DNA of 64,000 bases. Origin: Streptomyces abikoensis (GTDB lineage: Bacteria; Actinomycetota; Actinomycetes; Streptomycetales; Streptomycetaceae). The first letter of the stretch is position 1. Each line of letters opens with the position of its first letter. The notes under the pieces are model-generated. The model searched no databases. It saw only the letters and a list, made by a program, of their open reading frames with translations, and was not told the DNA's origin. The DNA is taken from NCBI RefSeq assembly GCF_014648775.1, contig NZ_BMRT01000007.1, positions 62,001-126,000 on the forward strand. The letters are read 5' to 3'. The translations under genes were made by a program, and so were the position numbers. Of this stretch, positions 23,456 through 32,099 are shown piece after piece.

Positions 23456-24542
23456 AGGTGTCCATGTTGAGGGCGAGCGTGATCTGGCGACGGCCGTCGG
23501 CCGTCGTGAAGCTGAAGGTGTTGTAGCCGGGGACGCTGCCGGTGTGGCCCCACACCGGCTTCTCCCCGGGGCAGTAGCCCGAGTTGCTCTCCATGCCCAG
23601 GCCGTACTTCCGGCTCTCGCCGCGGTCCGTGTCGTGGAGGGTGTTCATCTCGCGCCACAGGCGGGACGGGAGCAGCTTGCCGCCGGACAGGGCACGGTAG
23701 AAGCGGTTGAGGTCGGCGGTGGTGGAGACGATGTTGCCGGGGCCCCAGAAAGCCGTGGGGCTGAAGTCGGTGAAGTCGGTCGTGGCCGTCTCGCCGGGGA
23801 GCCGCTCGTATCCGTTCAGATGGCGGCCGGGCACGTGCGACGACGAGGGGACGGAGGTCCCGGTGAGGTGGAGCGGGCGCACGATGCGCCGGTCGATCTC
23901 CTGGGGCAGGGTGTGGCCCGTCGACTTCTCGATCAGCATGGCGAGGACGACGTAGTTGGTGTTGGAGTACGCCCACTTGCCGGGCTCGCCGGGGTTGAAG
24001 GCGCGGGGCTCCTTCACCGCCATGTCCACCAGCTCGCGCGGGGTGTGGTGGGAGTGCTGGGCGGCCCGTATCGGGTCCGGCTTCCGCAGGAGGACGTCGG
24101 TGTAGTTGGGCAGACCGCTGGTGTGATCGAGCAGCTGCCGCACGGTGACGGGCGCGCCGTTCGAGCCGTCGGGCACGAGGCCGGGCAGGTGGCGCCCGAT
24201 CGGGTCGTCCAGACCGACCTCGCCCTCGGCCACGAGCTGGAGTACGACCGTGGCGACGAAGCTCTTGGTCACGCTGCCCGCCCGGAACCGGTCCCCGGCC
24301 TGCGCCCGCCGCCCGGCCGCCAGATCGGCGACACCGCTGCTCCCGCGCCAGACCCCGCCCTCGTCCCGTACCTCGGCGATCGCTCCGGGCACGCCCTCGG
24401 CCACGACGCCGTCCAGCGCGCGCTGGAGACCGGCGCGGTCGGCGCCCCGGGCGGCGGGCGTGGCGGCGACGGCCGGGACGGCCGCGGGGGCGAGGGCCGC
24501 TGCGGCGAGCAGGGCGGAGACGGCGACGGTACGGCGGCGCAT
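23391..24542 (-). CDS. secreted serine hydrolase, beta-lactamase/D-Ala-D-Ala carboxypeptidase family
   Basis: A 383-residue class C beta-lactamase-fold enzyme. The signal peptide (1-28, cut near AVAA) is followed by SxxK Ser90-Val-Thr-Lys93, the YxN motif YSNTNY (about 195) and the HTG motif GHTGSVPGY (about 333). The family includes D-alanyl-D-alanine carboxypeptidases and esterases acting outside the cell. ATG 24542 follows AGAGG. The 3' end overlaps the convergent methyltransferase gene by 65 bp. It resembles Streptomyces R61-type enzymes more than true beta-lactamases; the substrate is not determined. Confidence 0.88.
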   Translation of the reverse strand: MRRRTVAVSALLAAAALAPAAVPAVAATPAARGADRAGLQRALDGVVAEGVPGAIAEVRDEGGVWRGSSGVADLAAGRRAQAGDRFRAGSVTKSFVATVVLQLVAEGEVGLDDPIGRHLPGLVPDGSNGAPVTVRQLLDHTSGLPNYTDVLLRKPDPIRAAQHSHHTPRELVDMAVKEPRAFNPGEPGKWAYSNTNYVVLAMLIEKSTGHTLPQEIDRRIVRPLHLTGTSVPSSSHVPGRHLNGYERLPGETATTDFTDFSPTAFWGPGNIVSTTADLNRFYRALSGGKLLPSRLWREMNTLHDTDRGESRKYGLGMESNSGYCPGEKPVWGHTGSVPGYNTFSFTTADGRRQITLALNMDTFKGPKADAAALKVLSTALCRK

Positions 24543-24647
24543 GGTCGAGACCTCTCGGTAAGGGGTGACGCACCGTCAACCTATGCCGCCGCCCCCTCCC
24601 TTTCGATCATGATCAGGGATGATCGTCGGGCTTCCGTCCCCTAGGGC

Positions 24648-25589
24648 CTACGCCACGCTCCACGCGATGCCGTCGAGGATGTCGTGCTCGCTCACGACGA
24701 CCTCCTCGGCGCCCACGCGCTCCATCACGCACTGGAGGATCAGCGCGCCCGCGGCGATCACGTCGACGCGGCCGGGGTGGAGGACCGGGATCGCGGTGCG
24801 CTCCTCGTGGGTGGAGGTGAGGAGGCGGGCGGTGATCTCCTGGACGCGGGCCAGGGGGATGCGCGCGTGGTGGATGGCGGTGGAGTCGTACTCGGCCAGG
24901 TCGAGGGCGATGCCCGCGACCGTGGTGACGGAGCCGGCCAGGCCCACGAGCGTGCGGGCCTCGGTGAGCGGGACGCTCTGCCCGGCGAGGTCGAGGGCGG
25001 CCTCGACGTCGGCCCGTATGGCGGCGATCCGGTCGGCGGCCGGCGGGTCGGAGACCACGCCGTCCGTCACGAGGTGACGCTCCGTCATCCGCACGCAGCC
25101 CACGTCCACGCTGCGCGCGGCCCGGACGTGCTCCTCGCCGACGACGAACTCGGTCGAGCCGCCGCCGATGTCCACGACGAGGAACGGCTTCGCCAGGTCC
25201 GCGCGGCCCACGAGCTCCTTGGTGGCGCCGGTGAAGGAGAACTCGGCCTCCTGGTCACCGCTGATCACCTCGGGCTCCACGCCCAGGATGTCCTTGACGC
25301 CGCGCACGAACTCCTCGCGGTTGGAGACGTCCCGGGAGGCGGACGTCGCCACGAAGCGCACCCGCTCCGCCCCGAAGTCCTTGACGACCTCCGCGTACTC
25401 CCGGCAGGCGGCGAACGTGCGCTCCAGCGCCTCCGGCGCGAAGCGGCCCGTGCGGTCCACGCCCTGGCCGAGGCGGACGATCGTCATCCGGCGGTCGAGC
25501 TCCACGAGTTCGCCCGTGGCCGGGTCGCAGTCGGCCACCAGCAGCCGGATGGAGTTCGTGCCGCAGTCGACGGCGGCGACGCGGGTCAC
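24648..25589 (-). CDS. Ppx/GppA family exopolyphosphatase
   Basis: A 313-residue ASKHA-fold phosphatase that hydrolyses polyphosphate or pppGpp. The phosphate-1 motif is AVDCGTNSIRLLVAD at the start, RFVATSASRDVSN and ISGDQEAEFSFTGA follow, and the second phosphate motif is DIGGGSTEFVVG (about 145). The length fits the short actinobacterial form without the C-terminal HD domain. Its ATG overlaps the DUF501 stop by 4 bp, and DUF501, FtsB/DivIC and enolase lie upstream on the same strand, the usual actinobacterial order eno-divIC-DUF501-ppx. Confidence 0.92.
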   Translation of the reverse strand: MTRVAAVDCGTNSIRLLVADCDPATGELVELDRRMTIVRLGQGVDRTGRFAPEALERTFAACREYAEVVKDFGAERVRFVATSASRDVSNREEFVRGVKDILGVEPEVISGDQEAEFSFTGATKELVGRADLAKPFLVVDIGGGSTEFVVGEEHVRAARSVDVGCVRMTERHLVTDGVVSDPPAADRIAAIRADVEAALDLAGQSVPLTEARTLVGLAGSVTTVAGIALDLAEYDSTAIHHARIPLARVQEITARLLTSTHEERTAIPVLHPGRVDVIAAGALILQCVMERVGAEEVVVSEHDILDGIAWSVA

Positions 25590-26122
25590 GCGCAGCCCTC
25601 CTCACCGGCGCACGGGTTCACGCACGGGCCCTTGCTCCACCACTCCGGCAGCAGCGCGATGGCCTCGTCGCCGAACGGGTTCACGCCCGGGCCGGCCGCC
25701 AGCGAGTGGCCGACGAGCACGTGGAGGCACTTCACCCGGTCCGGCATGCCGCCGGCGCTGGGGAAGCCCTGCAGGACCTCGATGGCGTCGCGGCGCGCGA
25801 TGTAGTCCTCGTGAGCGGCCCGGTAGGCGGCGGCCAGCTCCGGGTCCGTCGCCAGCCGGTCCTGCATCTCCTTCATCAGGCCCGAACCCTCGAGGGTGCC
25901 GATCGCGGACGCGGCCCGGGGGCAGGTCAGGTAGTAGAGGGTCGGGAACGGCGTGCCGTCCTCCAGGCGCGGCGCCGTCTCGACCACGTCGGGATTGCCG
26001 CAGGGGCAGCGGTGCGCGATGGAGCGCAGTCCGCGCGGCGGGCGGCCCAGCTGCTCCTTGAACGCGGCGATGTCCGCGTCCGTCGGCTCGGTGGGCTCGG
26101 TCTTCGGAGGAGGCGTGTCCAT
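25586..26122 (-). CDS. DUF501 family protein
   Basis: A 178-residue actinobacterial protein of unknown function. It has conserved GRPPRGLRSIAHRCPCGNP, PTLYYLTCP, SGLMKEMQDRL and GMPDRVKCLHVLVGHSLAAGPGVNP segments; the Cys and His residues suggest a metal site. The ATG at 26122 is chosen over a longer frame that would run into divIC. It is coupled to ppx by a 4-bp overlap and lies 46 bp after divIC. Confidence 0.88.
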   Translation of the reverse strand: MDTPPPKTEPTEPTDADIAAFKEQLGRPPRGLRSIAHRCPCGNPDVVETAPRLEDGTPFPTLYYLTCPRAASAIGTLEGSGLMKEMQDRLATDPELAAAYRAAHEDYIARRDAIEVLQGFPSAGGMPDRVKCLHVLVGHSLAAGPGVNPFGDEAIALLPEWWSKGPCVNPCAGEEGCA

Positions 26123-26168
26123 GTGCTCGCTCGTGCTCGATCGGTCTAGTGCGTATGGGATGTGTGGT

Positions 26169-26639
26169 TCAGCGGTGGGCGTCGGAGGTGTCCACGTCGT
26201 CGAAGAGGTTGCTGTACCAGGGGCGGTCGGCGGCGCCCTGGTCCTTGTGGCGCCCACCGTCGGCGGTGCCGTCCACCACGGTGTACCCGGTCTCGCCGGG
26301 GCGTACGAAGTGGAGGTGCTCGCGCGCCAGCTGCTCCACGTACGCCGGGTCCTCCAGCCGGGCCTTCTCCTCGTGCAGCCGCTTGACCTCCTCGCGCGCC
26401 TGCTCCGTCCGGTGCCGCTGGTCGGCGATGTCCGAGCGCTGGGTGACCCACTGGCGCATGGGGTAGGCGAGGGCGACGACGAGCGAGCAGACGACGAGCG
26501 CGAGGAGCGCCGCGCGACCGGTGAGCCGGGAGCGGCGCTGCGGGCGGGCGCGGTAGACCCGGGCCGCGGTCGGCCCCTGGACCAGCGCCGTGCCCAGCGC
26601 CTTGAGCCTGGTCGCGGTGGAGAACCGGTCCGCGCCCAC
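26169..26639 (-). CDS. divIC: septum formation initiator FtsB/DivIC
   Basis: A 156-residue bitopic protein: basic cytoplasmic tail (1-40), one transmembrane helix (about 42-62), an extracytoplasmic coiled coil (about 68-95, RHRTEQAREEVKRLHEEKARL) and the family signature DPAYVEQLAREHLHFVRPGETGY. It is a divisome component that bridges FtsL/FtsQ; in Streptomyces it supports sporulation septation. The GTG at 26639 follows GGGGAGG. It lies between eno and the DUF501 gene in the typical order. Confidence 0.92.
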   Translation of the reverse strand: MGADRFSTATRLKALGTALVQGPTAARVYRARPQRRSRLTGRAALLALVVCSLVVALAYPMRQWVTQRSDIADQRHRTEQAREEVKRLHEEKARLEDPAYVEQLAREHLHFVRPGETGYTVVDGTADGGRHKDQGAADRPWYSNLFDDVDTSDAHR

Positions 26640-26728
26640 GTCGCCTCCCCTGGAGAGTCCGTTACGAACGTACGTCCCCGGACACGGTACGGGACCGCGG
26701 CCGGGGACGTACGGAGACTGGCGAGAAG

Positions 26729-26797
26729 GTCAGCCCTTGAGGCTCAGCTCTTGAGGCTCAGCCCTCGCTGTGCCTTTCGGGCTCAGCCCTTGAAGCG
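26729..26797. repeat. tandem near-copies of the eno 3' end
   Basis: The motif TCAGCCCTTGA, the reverse complement of the last eno codons plus stop, recurs as GTCAGCCCTTGAGGC, CTCAGCTCTTGAGGC, CTCAGCCCTCG and CTCAGCCCTTGAAGC. It looks like slippage or repeated small duplication at the end of eno. Confidence 0.55.
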
Positions 26798-28063
26798 CGG
26801 GAAGGCGCTGCGGCCGGCGTAGACCGCGGCGTCGTCGAGGATCTCCTCGATGCGCAGGAGCTGGTTGTACTTGGCGACGCGCTCGGAGCGGGCCGGGGCG
26901 CCGGTCTTGATCTGGCCGCAGTTGGTGGCGACGGCCAGGTCGGCGATGGTGACGTCCTCGGTCTCGCCGGAGCGGTGGGACATCATGCACTTGAAGCCGT
27001 TGCGCTGGGCCAGCTCGACGGCGTCGAGGGTCTCGGTCAGCGAGCCGATCTGGTTGACCTTGACCAGGAGGGCGTTGGCGCTGCCCTCCTCGATGCCGCG
27101 GGCGAGGCGCTCGGGGTTGGTGACGAACAGGTCGTCACCGACGAGCTGGACCTTGGTGCCGAGCTGGTCGGTGATGGTCTTCCAGCCGGCCCAGTCGTCC
27201 TCGAACAGCGGGTCCTCGATGGAGACGAGCGGGTACGCCTCGACGAGCTCGGCGTAGTACTCGGTCATCTCGGCCGCGGTGCGGTCCTTGCCCTCGAACT
27301 TGTAGACGCCGTCCTTGTAGAACTCGGAGGCGGCCACGTCGAGCGCGAGCGCGATGTCCTGGCCGGGGGTGTAGCCGGCCTCCTTGATGGCCTCGAGGAT
27401 GAGGTCGAGGGCCTCGCGGTTGGAGCCCAGGTTCGGGGCGAAGCCGCCCTCGTCGCCGAGGCCGGTGGACAGGCCGCGGCCCTTCAGGACCTTCTTGAGG
27501 GTGTGGTAGACCTCGGTGCCCCAGCGCAGGGCCTCGGAGAAGGACTCCGCGCCGATCGGCGCGATCATGAACTCCTGGATGTCCACGTTGGAGTCGGCGT
27601 GCGAGCCGCCGTTCAGGATGTTCATCATCGGAACGGGCAGCAGGTGCGCGTTCGGGCCGCCGAGGTAGCGGAAGAGCGGCAGGTCGGACGCCTCGGAGGC
27701 GGCGTGCGCGACGGCCAGGGAGACGCCGAGGATGGCGTTGGCGCCCAGGGAGCCCTTGTTCTCGGTGGCGTCCAGGTCGAACATGGCCTGGTCGATCAGG
27801 CGCTGCTCGGTGGCGTCGTAGCCGACGAGCTCCGGGCCGATCTGCTCGATGACGGCGAGGACGGCCTTCTCGACGCCCTTGCCGAGGTAGCGCTTGGGGT
27901 CGCCGTCACGAAGCTCGATGGCCTCGAAGGCGCCGGTGGAGGCGCCGGACGGTACGGCGGCACGGCCCGTGGAGCCGTCGTCGAGGCCGACCTCGACCTC
28001 GACCGTGGGGTTGCCTCGCGAGTCGAGGATCTCGCGAGCTACGACGACGTCGATGGACGGCAC
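26783..28063 (-). CDS. eno: enolase
   Basis: A 426-residue glycolytic enzyme converting 2-phosphoglycerate to phosphoenolpyruvate. It has GASTGAFEA near residue 38, the catalytic-acid region GLGDEGGFAPNL (about 200), metal ligands in SIEDPLFEDDW, the catalytic Lys in ALLVKVNQIGSLTET (about 335) and MSHRSGETED. It is full length. Just after its stop, near-copies of the last codons recur in tandem (26729-26797). Confidence 0.97.
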   Translation of the reverse strand: MPSIDVVVAREILDSRGNPTVEVEVGLDDGSTGRAAVPSGASTGAFEAIELRDGDPKRYLGKGVEKAVLAVIEQIGPELVGYDATEQRLIDQAMFDLDATENKGSLGANAILGVSLAVAHAASEASDLPLFRYLGGPNAHLLPVPMMNILNGGSHADSNVDIQEFMIAPIGAESFSEALRWGTEVYHTLKKVLKGRGLSTGLGDEGGFAPNLGSNREALDLILEAIKEAGYTPGQDIALALDVAASEFYKDGVYKFEGKDRTAAEMTEYYAELVEAYPLVSIEDPLFEDDWAGWKTITDQLGTKVQLVGDDLFVTNPERLARGIEEGSANALLVKVNQIGSLTETLDAVELAQRNGFKCMMSHRSGETEDVTIADLAVATNCGQIKTGAPARSERVAKYNQLLRIEEILDDAAVYAGRSAFPRFKG

Positions 28064-28243
28064 GAGGGTCTCCTTCGTGTGTGTCTGGAGTTCTGCACCA
28101 CGAGCCTAACGGGCCCCGGAGCGTGCGCCCGCCCTTGCCCTGTCGCCCGGGCCGAAAATTGGCACAAACGCCGAGATCCCCGGACGAATCGTCGGTGTGT
28201 TCGCTCAACGAGGACGGGAAATCCGCCGGCAGAACGAGCGGAG

Positions 28244-28287
28244 CCCCGCTCCGATGCGGCTCGGGGGGAAGTCGCATCGGAGCGGGG
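28244..28287 (-). terminator. hairpin between rpfA and eno, distal
   Basis: CCCCGCTCCGATGCG (28244-28258) and its exact complement (28273-28287) form a 15-bp stem with a 14-base loop. With the next hairpin it makes a double terminator for rpfA. Confidence 0.8.
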
Positions 28288-28296
28288 CGGTCGCTC

Positions 28297-28330
28297 GGCC
28301 GGCCGGGGTCGTCACCGGCCCCGGCCGGCC
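28297..28330 (-). terminator. hairpin just after rpfA
   Basis: GGCCGGCCGGGG (28297-28308) and CCCCGGCCGGCC (28319-28330), a 12-bp stem with a 10-base loop starting 5 bases past the rpfA stop. Confidence 0.75.
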
Positions 28331-28335
28331 TTCGC

Positions 28336-29085
28336 TCAGCGCAGGTGGAGCTGCTGGCCCGGGAAGATCACGTCCGCGTCGGGCACGATCTTCTTGTTGA
28401 GCTCGTGCAGCTTCTGCCAGCCGCCCTGGACCTTCTGGGACACGGCGATGGTCGCGAGGGTGTCGCCCGCCTTCACCTGGTACTCGCCGTCGCCCTTCTG
28501 GATGGTCCGCGGGGCGGCCTGCTTCGGCGCCGGGGCCTCGTCGTCGGAGTCGTCCGACTGCTGGACCGCCTTGCTGCTGTGCTGCTGCGGCGCGGCCTGG
28601 CGCTTGCTGCGGTCGGCGTGGGACTGGGCCTTGCCGTAGGCGCCGGAGGCGGACTTCGTGGACTTCTTCGCGACGTAGCCGCCGTCGGAGTCGTCCGTGT
28701 CGACGTTGGCCTTGGCGCCACCGCTGGTCAGGCCGCCGTAGCCGGCGCAGCCCCAGGCACCGGGGCCCTGCATGGCGAGCAGGCGCTCGGCGGTGGCGAT
28801 CTGCTGGGACTTGGTGGCCAGGTCGGCGCGCGGGGCGTACTGCCCGCCGCCGGCGGCCTTCCAGGAGGACTGCGAGAACTGCAGGCCACCGTAGTAGCCG
28901 TTGCCGGTGTTGATGTGCCAGTTACCGCTGGACTCGCATTCGGCGACCTTGTCCCACGTGGAGACGGAGGCGGCGTTGGCGGAGGTCGCGACCATCAGAG
29001 GGGCTGCGACAGCCGCGCCGGTGACACCGGCGAGCGTGACGATGCGGACGGCCTTGGACGGACGACGGTGCTTGCCCTTGGACAT
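28336..29085 (-). CDS. rpfA: resuscitation-promoting factor RpfA (transglycosylase with LysM)
   Basis: A 249-residue secreted muralytic enzyme that cleaves spore or vegetative peptidoglycan and helps germination. Signal peptide (1-38, cut near ANAA); Rpf domain (about 39-115: STWDKVAECESSGNWHINTG with the catalytic Glu, GGLQFSQSSWKAAGG, QQIATAERLL); a Ser/Gln/Asp-rich linker; a C-terminal LysM domain (about 200-249: YQVKAGDTLATIA) for wall binding. ATG 29085 follows GAGGAAACCGACTC. A ydaO-type c-di-AMP riboswitch occupies the leader, as known for rpfA of S. coelicolor. Confidence 0.95.
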   Translation of the reverse strand: MSKGKHRRPSKAVRIVTLAGVTGAAVAAPLMVATSANAASVSTWDKVAECESSGNWHINTGNGYYGGLQFSQSSWKAAGGGQYAPRADLATKSQQIATAERLLAMQGPGAWGCAGYGGLTSGGAKANVDTDDSDGGYVAKKSTKSASGAYGKAQSHADRSKRQAAPQQHSSKAVQQSDDSDDEAPAPKQAAPRTIQKGDGEYQVKAGDTLATIAVSQKVQGGWQKLHELNKKIVPDADVIFPGQQLHLR

Positions 29086-29094
29086 GAGTCGGTT

Positions 29095-29275
29095 TCCTCA
29101 CCGACGCCTACGAGGTGAGCTGTCGGGTTCGGGCTGTGAGTTCGCCCGGCCCGGCCGCGCTTTCGCGCTCCGGGCTTCACCCCTAGCCGTTCCGCTCCTT
29201 CGGCCATGTGGCCTTGGGACCGTTCCGGCGACCTACCTTGGTTCCCCCGCTCCTGCCTACGGCGCTTGCGCGACG
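29095..29275 (-). ncRNA. ydaO/yuaA c-di-AMP riboswitch upstream of rpfA
   Basis: On the minus strand the rpfA leader contains the conserved landmarks in order: AGGAGCGGGGGAACC (about 29238-29255), GGGGTGAAGCC (about 29177-29189), CCGACAGCTCACCTCGTAGG (about 29108-29127), then the start codon some 20 bases further on. This is the consensus of the ydaO element, which in Gram-positive bacteria turns wall-hydrolase genes off when c-di-AMP is high. Outer limits are approximate. Confidence 0.88.
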
Positions 29276-29533
29276 ACTCCCCCGGCCGCCGGCAGGATTC
29301 GGCGTGCGGCCGTGGTGCTCGCGGTGGCGAGCGGTGACGACGGTAATCACAGGCGGCCGACGGGTTCAAACCCCACTTTTCAGCCACCGATGGCCTGAGT
29401 TGCCCCCAGAAACCTGACGTTTCCGCAGGTGAGAGGCCATTCGAGCAAAACGGATTTGAGGCATCCGACACTCCGTCAACGAGACCCATGTCTCACTTTC
29501 GACTGGAACGGACATTCGCCTCGAACCGGAGCG
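29276..29533. other. region between rpfC and the rpfA riboswitch
   Basis: About 260 bp downstream of rpfC and upstream of the riboswitch. It should contain the rpfC terminator and the rpfA promoter (minus strand). No clear hairpin or -10/-35 pair could be fixed by eye, and no gene is seen. Confidence 0.4.
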
Positions 29534-30604
29534 CTACTTACGGATGTCAAGCCTCTGACCAGGGCGGATAAGGTCCGGATCAGAACCGACCAGTTTCTCG
29601 TTCTTCTGATACAGCGTCTGCCAGCCTCCGGTGACCGAGTGTTGCTCGGCGATCTCTGACAGGTTGTCACCGGGCCGCACCGTGTAGTCGTTGGCGGACG
29701 GCAGCTCCGCCCGGCTCTCGCCGCCCCGGGAGGGCCGCTGAGCATCGCCGGAAGGTGACGGGTCGGCACGGTGGCGGCCCGTTCCGGGAGTCGCCCCGGT
29801 GTCGCCGGGAAGGGGTGAACCGGAAGGCGAGGTTCCTGTTCCAGGGGTGTCCGAGGGCGTGTTCGCCGGGGTGTTCGAAGGAGTGCCGACCGGGGCGGTG
29901 GGGATGGCGGTCGGATCGGCCGACGCGCCGGGGCTCGTACCCGTCGTCGGCTGTCCCGACGGGTCCTTGCGGTGCTTGCCGCCGGCCGTGTCCGGGGACG
30001 GGCTCGTGGAAGCGGAGGGGGTGCCGGAGGAGCCCGTCGTGGGCGAACCGGACGAGGAGGGCGCGGGCTTGGGCGACCCGGAGGCGGCGTCGGACGGCGC
30101 GGGCGACGTGCGCTCGGGAGCGGGCTGGTTGCCGCGCCCGGGCGTACGGGGGCGGCTCGGCTCCGGCGCGGCGGAGGACGACCCGTCGCCCGGGTCCACC
30201 TCGGGCGCCTTGTCGTCGCCCTGGGCCGCCTCGCCGGCCAGGCCCGAACTCACCGCGCAGGTCCGCCAGGTGTCGGCGCCCTCCGCCTTGAGGATCCGCT
30301 CGGCCACGGCTATCTGCTGGGACCGGCTGGCCAGGTCGGGGCGCGGCGCGTACGCGACGCCGCCGTTCTGCTCCCACATCTGCTGGGTGAGCTGGAGACC
30401 GCCGAGGAAGCCGTTGCCGGTGTTGGCGCTCCACATCCCTCCGCTCTCGCACTGGGCGACCTTGTCCCAGGTGCCCGCGTCCGCGGCGACGGCGGAGCCG
30501 GTCGCCAGCAGCGGCAGGGCCGCGCTGGAGGCCGTCACCCCCGCCGCGACCACGATGGCGGGTACCTGACGGGGACGGCGATGTCTACCGGATCCTGAGA
30601 GCAT
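29534..30604 (-). CDS. rpfC: resuscitation-promoting factor RpfC-like (transglycosylase with LysM)
   Basis: A 356-residue secreted muralytic enzyme. Signal peptide (1-41, cut near AVAADA); Rpf domain (about 42-117: GTWDKVAQCESGGMWSANTG with the catalytic Glu, GGLQLTQQMWEQNGG); a 180-residue Pro/Ser/Thr/Gly linker that probably spans the wall; C-terminal LysM (about 305-356: YTVRPGDNLSEIA). The ATG at 30604 follows GAGAGG at 7 bases; 15 upstream codons are open without a ribosome site. It lies directly upstream of the rpfA leader, the tandem order of SCO3098-SCO3097. No riboswitch is visible in its own 118-bp leader. Confidence 0.9.
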   Translation of the reverse strand: MLSGSGRHRRPRQVPAIVVAAGVTASSAALPLLATGSAVAADAGTWDKVAQCESGGMWSANTGNGFLGGLQLTQQMWEQNGGVAYAPRPDLASRSQQIAVAERILKAEGADTWRTCAVSSGLAGEAAQGDDKAPEVDPGDGSSSAAPEPSRPRTPGRGNQPAPERTSPAPSDAASGSPKPAPSSSGSPTTGSSGTPSASTSPSPDTAGGKHRKDPSGQPTTGTSPGASADPTAIPTAPVGTPSNTPANTPSDTPGTGTSPSGSPLPGDTGATPGTGRHRADPSPSGDAQRPSRGGESRAELPSANDYTVRPGDNLSEIAEQHSVTGGWQTLYQKNEKLVGSDPDLIRPGQRLDIRK

Positions 30605-30722
30605 GGGCGGGCCTCTCGCGTAGGCGGCTTTCGATTGGTCGCAGACCATAGCGAGGGCTTCCGCGAGTCACAAGCCGGTGTAGCGGAGGTCACGCGCCGA
30701 TAACCACCGTTTTGACCGGGCG

Positions 30723-31994
30723 TCACACCGCGCGGCTTTTGGGCGTGAACTCCACGGGCAAAGTACGCAATCCACGCATGATCAGACCGCCGCGCCAGCG
30801 CAGGTCCTCGGGTTCGGCGGCGAGGGACAGATCGGGCAGCCGGCGCAGCAGCGTGGCGATCGCGGCCTGTCCTTCGAGGCGGGCGAGGGGCGCGCCGAGA
30901 CAGTAGTGGATGCCGTGCCCGTAGCCCAGGTGCTGGTTGTCGCGCCGGGACAGATCCAGGGTGTCGGGGTCGGCGAAACGCTCCGGATCCCGGTCGGCGG
31001 CGGCCAGGACGACCAGCACGGGATCGCCCTCGGCGATGCGCTGCCCGCCCAGGACCAGGTCCTGGGTGGCGAACCGCCAGGTGGCGAGCTCCACCGGGCC
31101 GTCGTAGCGCAGCAGCTCCTCGACGCCCGTGGCGAGGAGGCTCTCGTCGCCCTCGGCGAGGGCCCGCTGGAGCCGGGCGCGCTGCTCCGGGTGGCGCAGC
31201 AGCGCGTAGGTTCCGTTACCGATCAGGTTCACAGTTGTTTCAAAACCGGCGAACAAGAGGATGAAGGCCATGGCCGCGGCCTCGTTCTCGGTGAGGTGCT
31301 CGCCGTGGTCGCTCGCCCGGATCAGACCGGAGATGAGGTCCTCGCCGAGGTCCTCGCGCTTGCGGTGGATGAGCTCCGCGAGGTACGTCCGCATCTTCTT
31401 CACCGAGCGGGCCACTCCGCCGCGCGGCCCGCCGCCGTGGCGGATCATCATGCCCGCCCAGTCCCGGAAGTCGTCCTGGTCCTCTCGCGGGACGCCGAGC
31501 ATGTCGCAGATGGCGTAGATGGGGAGGGGAAAGGCGAACTCGTGGATGAGGTCGGCCTTCCCCTTCTCGGCGCCGGGTTTGTCGAGAATGGCGTCGATGA
31601 GCTGGTCGGTGAGCTCCTGGACGCGGGGGGCGAACTCGGCGACCCGGCGCGGGGTGAACGCCTTGGACACCAGCCGGCGCAGCCGGGTGTGGTCCGGCGG
31701 GTCGATGTTGAGCAGGTGCGTCATCAGATTGGCGCTGCGCTCGCCGGGGATGCCGACCTTGCCCTTGCCGTGGGCGGTCTCGGAGTGGTGCACGGGGTTC
31801 TTCGACAGCCGCTGGTCGGCGAGCGCCTGCCGGGCGTCGGCGTAGCGGGTGACCAGCCATGCCTCGACGCCGCTGGGCAGCTCCGTGCGGTGCACGGGGG
31901 CGTGCTCGCGCAGCCAGGCGTACGCCGGGTAGGGGTCGGAGGCGAACTCCCAGGTGAAGAGCGGTGGGGCGGGGGGCGTGTGATTCTCGTGCAC
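30723..31994 (-). CDS. cytochrome P450 (CYP107-like)
   Basis: A 423-residue soluble bacterial P450. The I-helix oxygen-binding motif is FAGFETT (about 247-253), the ExxR pair is EELLR, and the heme loop LGYGHGIHYCLG places the thiolate at Cys365. Similarity and position match CYP107P1 (SCO3099) of S. coelicolor, a conserved Streptomyces P450 of unknown substrate. No ferredoxin or reductase gene is adjacent. The start is GTG 31994 with only a weak ribosome site. Confidence 0.92.
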   Translation of the reverse strand: MHENHTPPAPPLFTWEFASDPYPAYAWLREHAPVHRTELPSGVEAWLVTRYADARQALADQRLSKNPVHHSETAHGKGKVGIPGERSANLMTHLLNIDPPDHTRLRRLVSKAFTPRRVAEFAPRVQELTDQLIDAILDKPGAEKGKADLIHEFAFPLPIYAICDMLGVPREDQDDFRDWAGMMIRHGGGPRGGVARSVKKMRTYLAELIHRKREDLGEDLISGLIRASDHGEHLTENEAAAMAFILLFAGFETTVNLIGNGTYALLRHPEQRARLQRALAEGDESLLATGVEELLRYDGPVELATWRFATQDLVLGGQRIAEGDPVLVVLAAADRDPERFADPDTLDLSRRDNQHLGYGHGIHYCLGAPLARLEGQAAIATLLRRLPDLSLAAEPEDLRWRGGLIMRGLRTLPVEFTPKSRAV

Positions 31995-32039
31995 GCCCCG
32001 ACGCTACCTACCCGGCGCCACCCGGGCGCCACCTGGCCG

Positions 32040-32099
32040 CCGGGCACCGTCCAGCCGGGCACCGTCCAGCCGGGCGCCGTCCAGCCCGGCGCCGTCTAG
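32040..32099. repeat. 15-bp tandem repeat, four copies
   Basis: Units CCGGGCACCGTCCAG (32040, 32055), CCGGGCGCCGTCCAG (32070) and CCCGGCGCCGTCTAG (32085). The last unit includes the stop codon of the gene at 32096; the rest lies in the leader of the P450 gene. Confidence 0.8.

Noticed and set aside
23391..24542. True class C beta-lactamase giving resistance
   Set aside because: Motifs are shared by D-Ala-D-Ala carboxypeptidases and esterases; nothing in the sequence or neighbours shows beta-lactam hydrolysis.
30605..30722. Second ydaO riboswitch in front of rpfC
   Set aside because: The leader is only 118 bp and none of the GGGGTGAA or CGACAGCTCACCTCGTAGG blocks is present.
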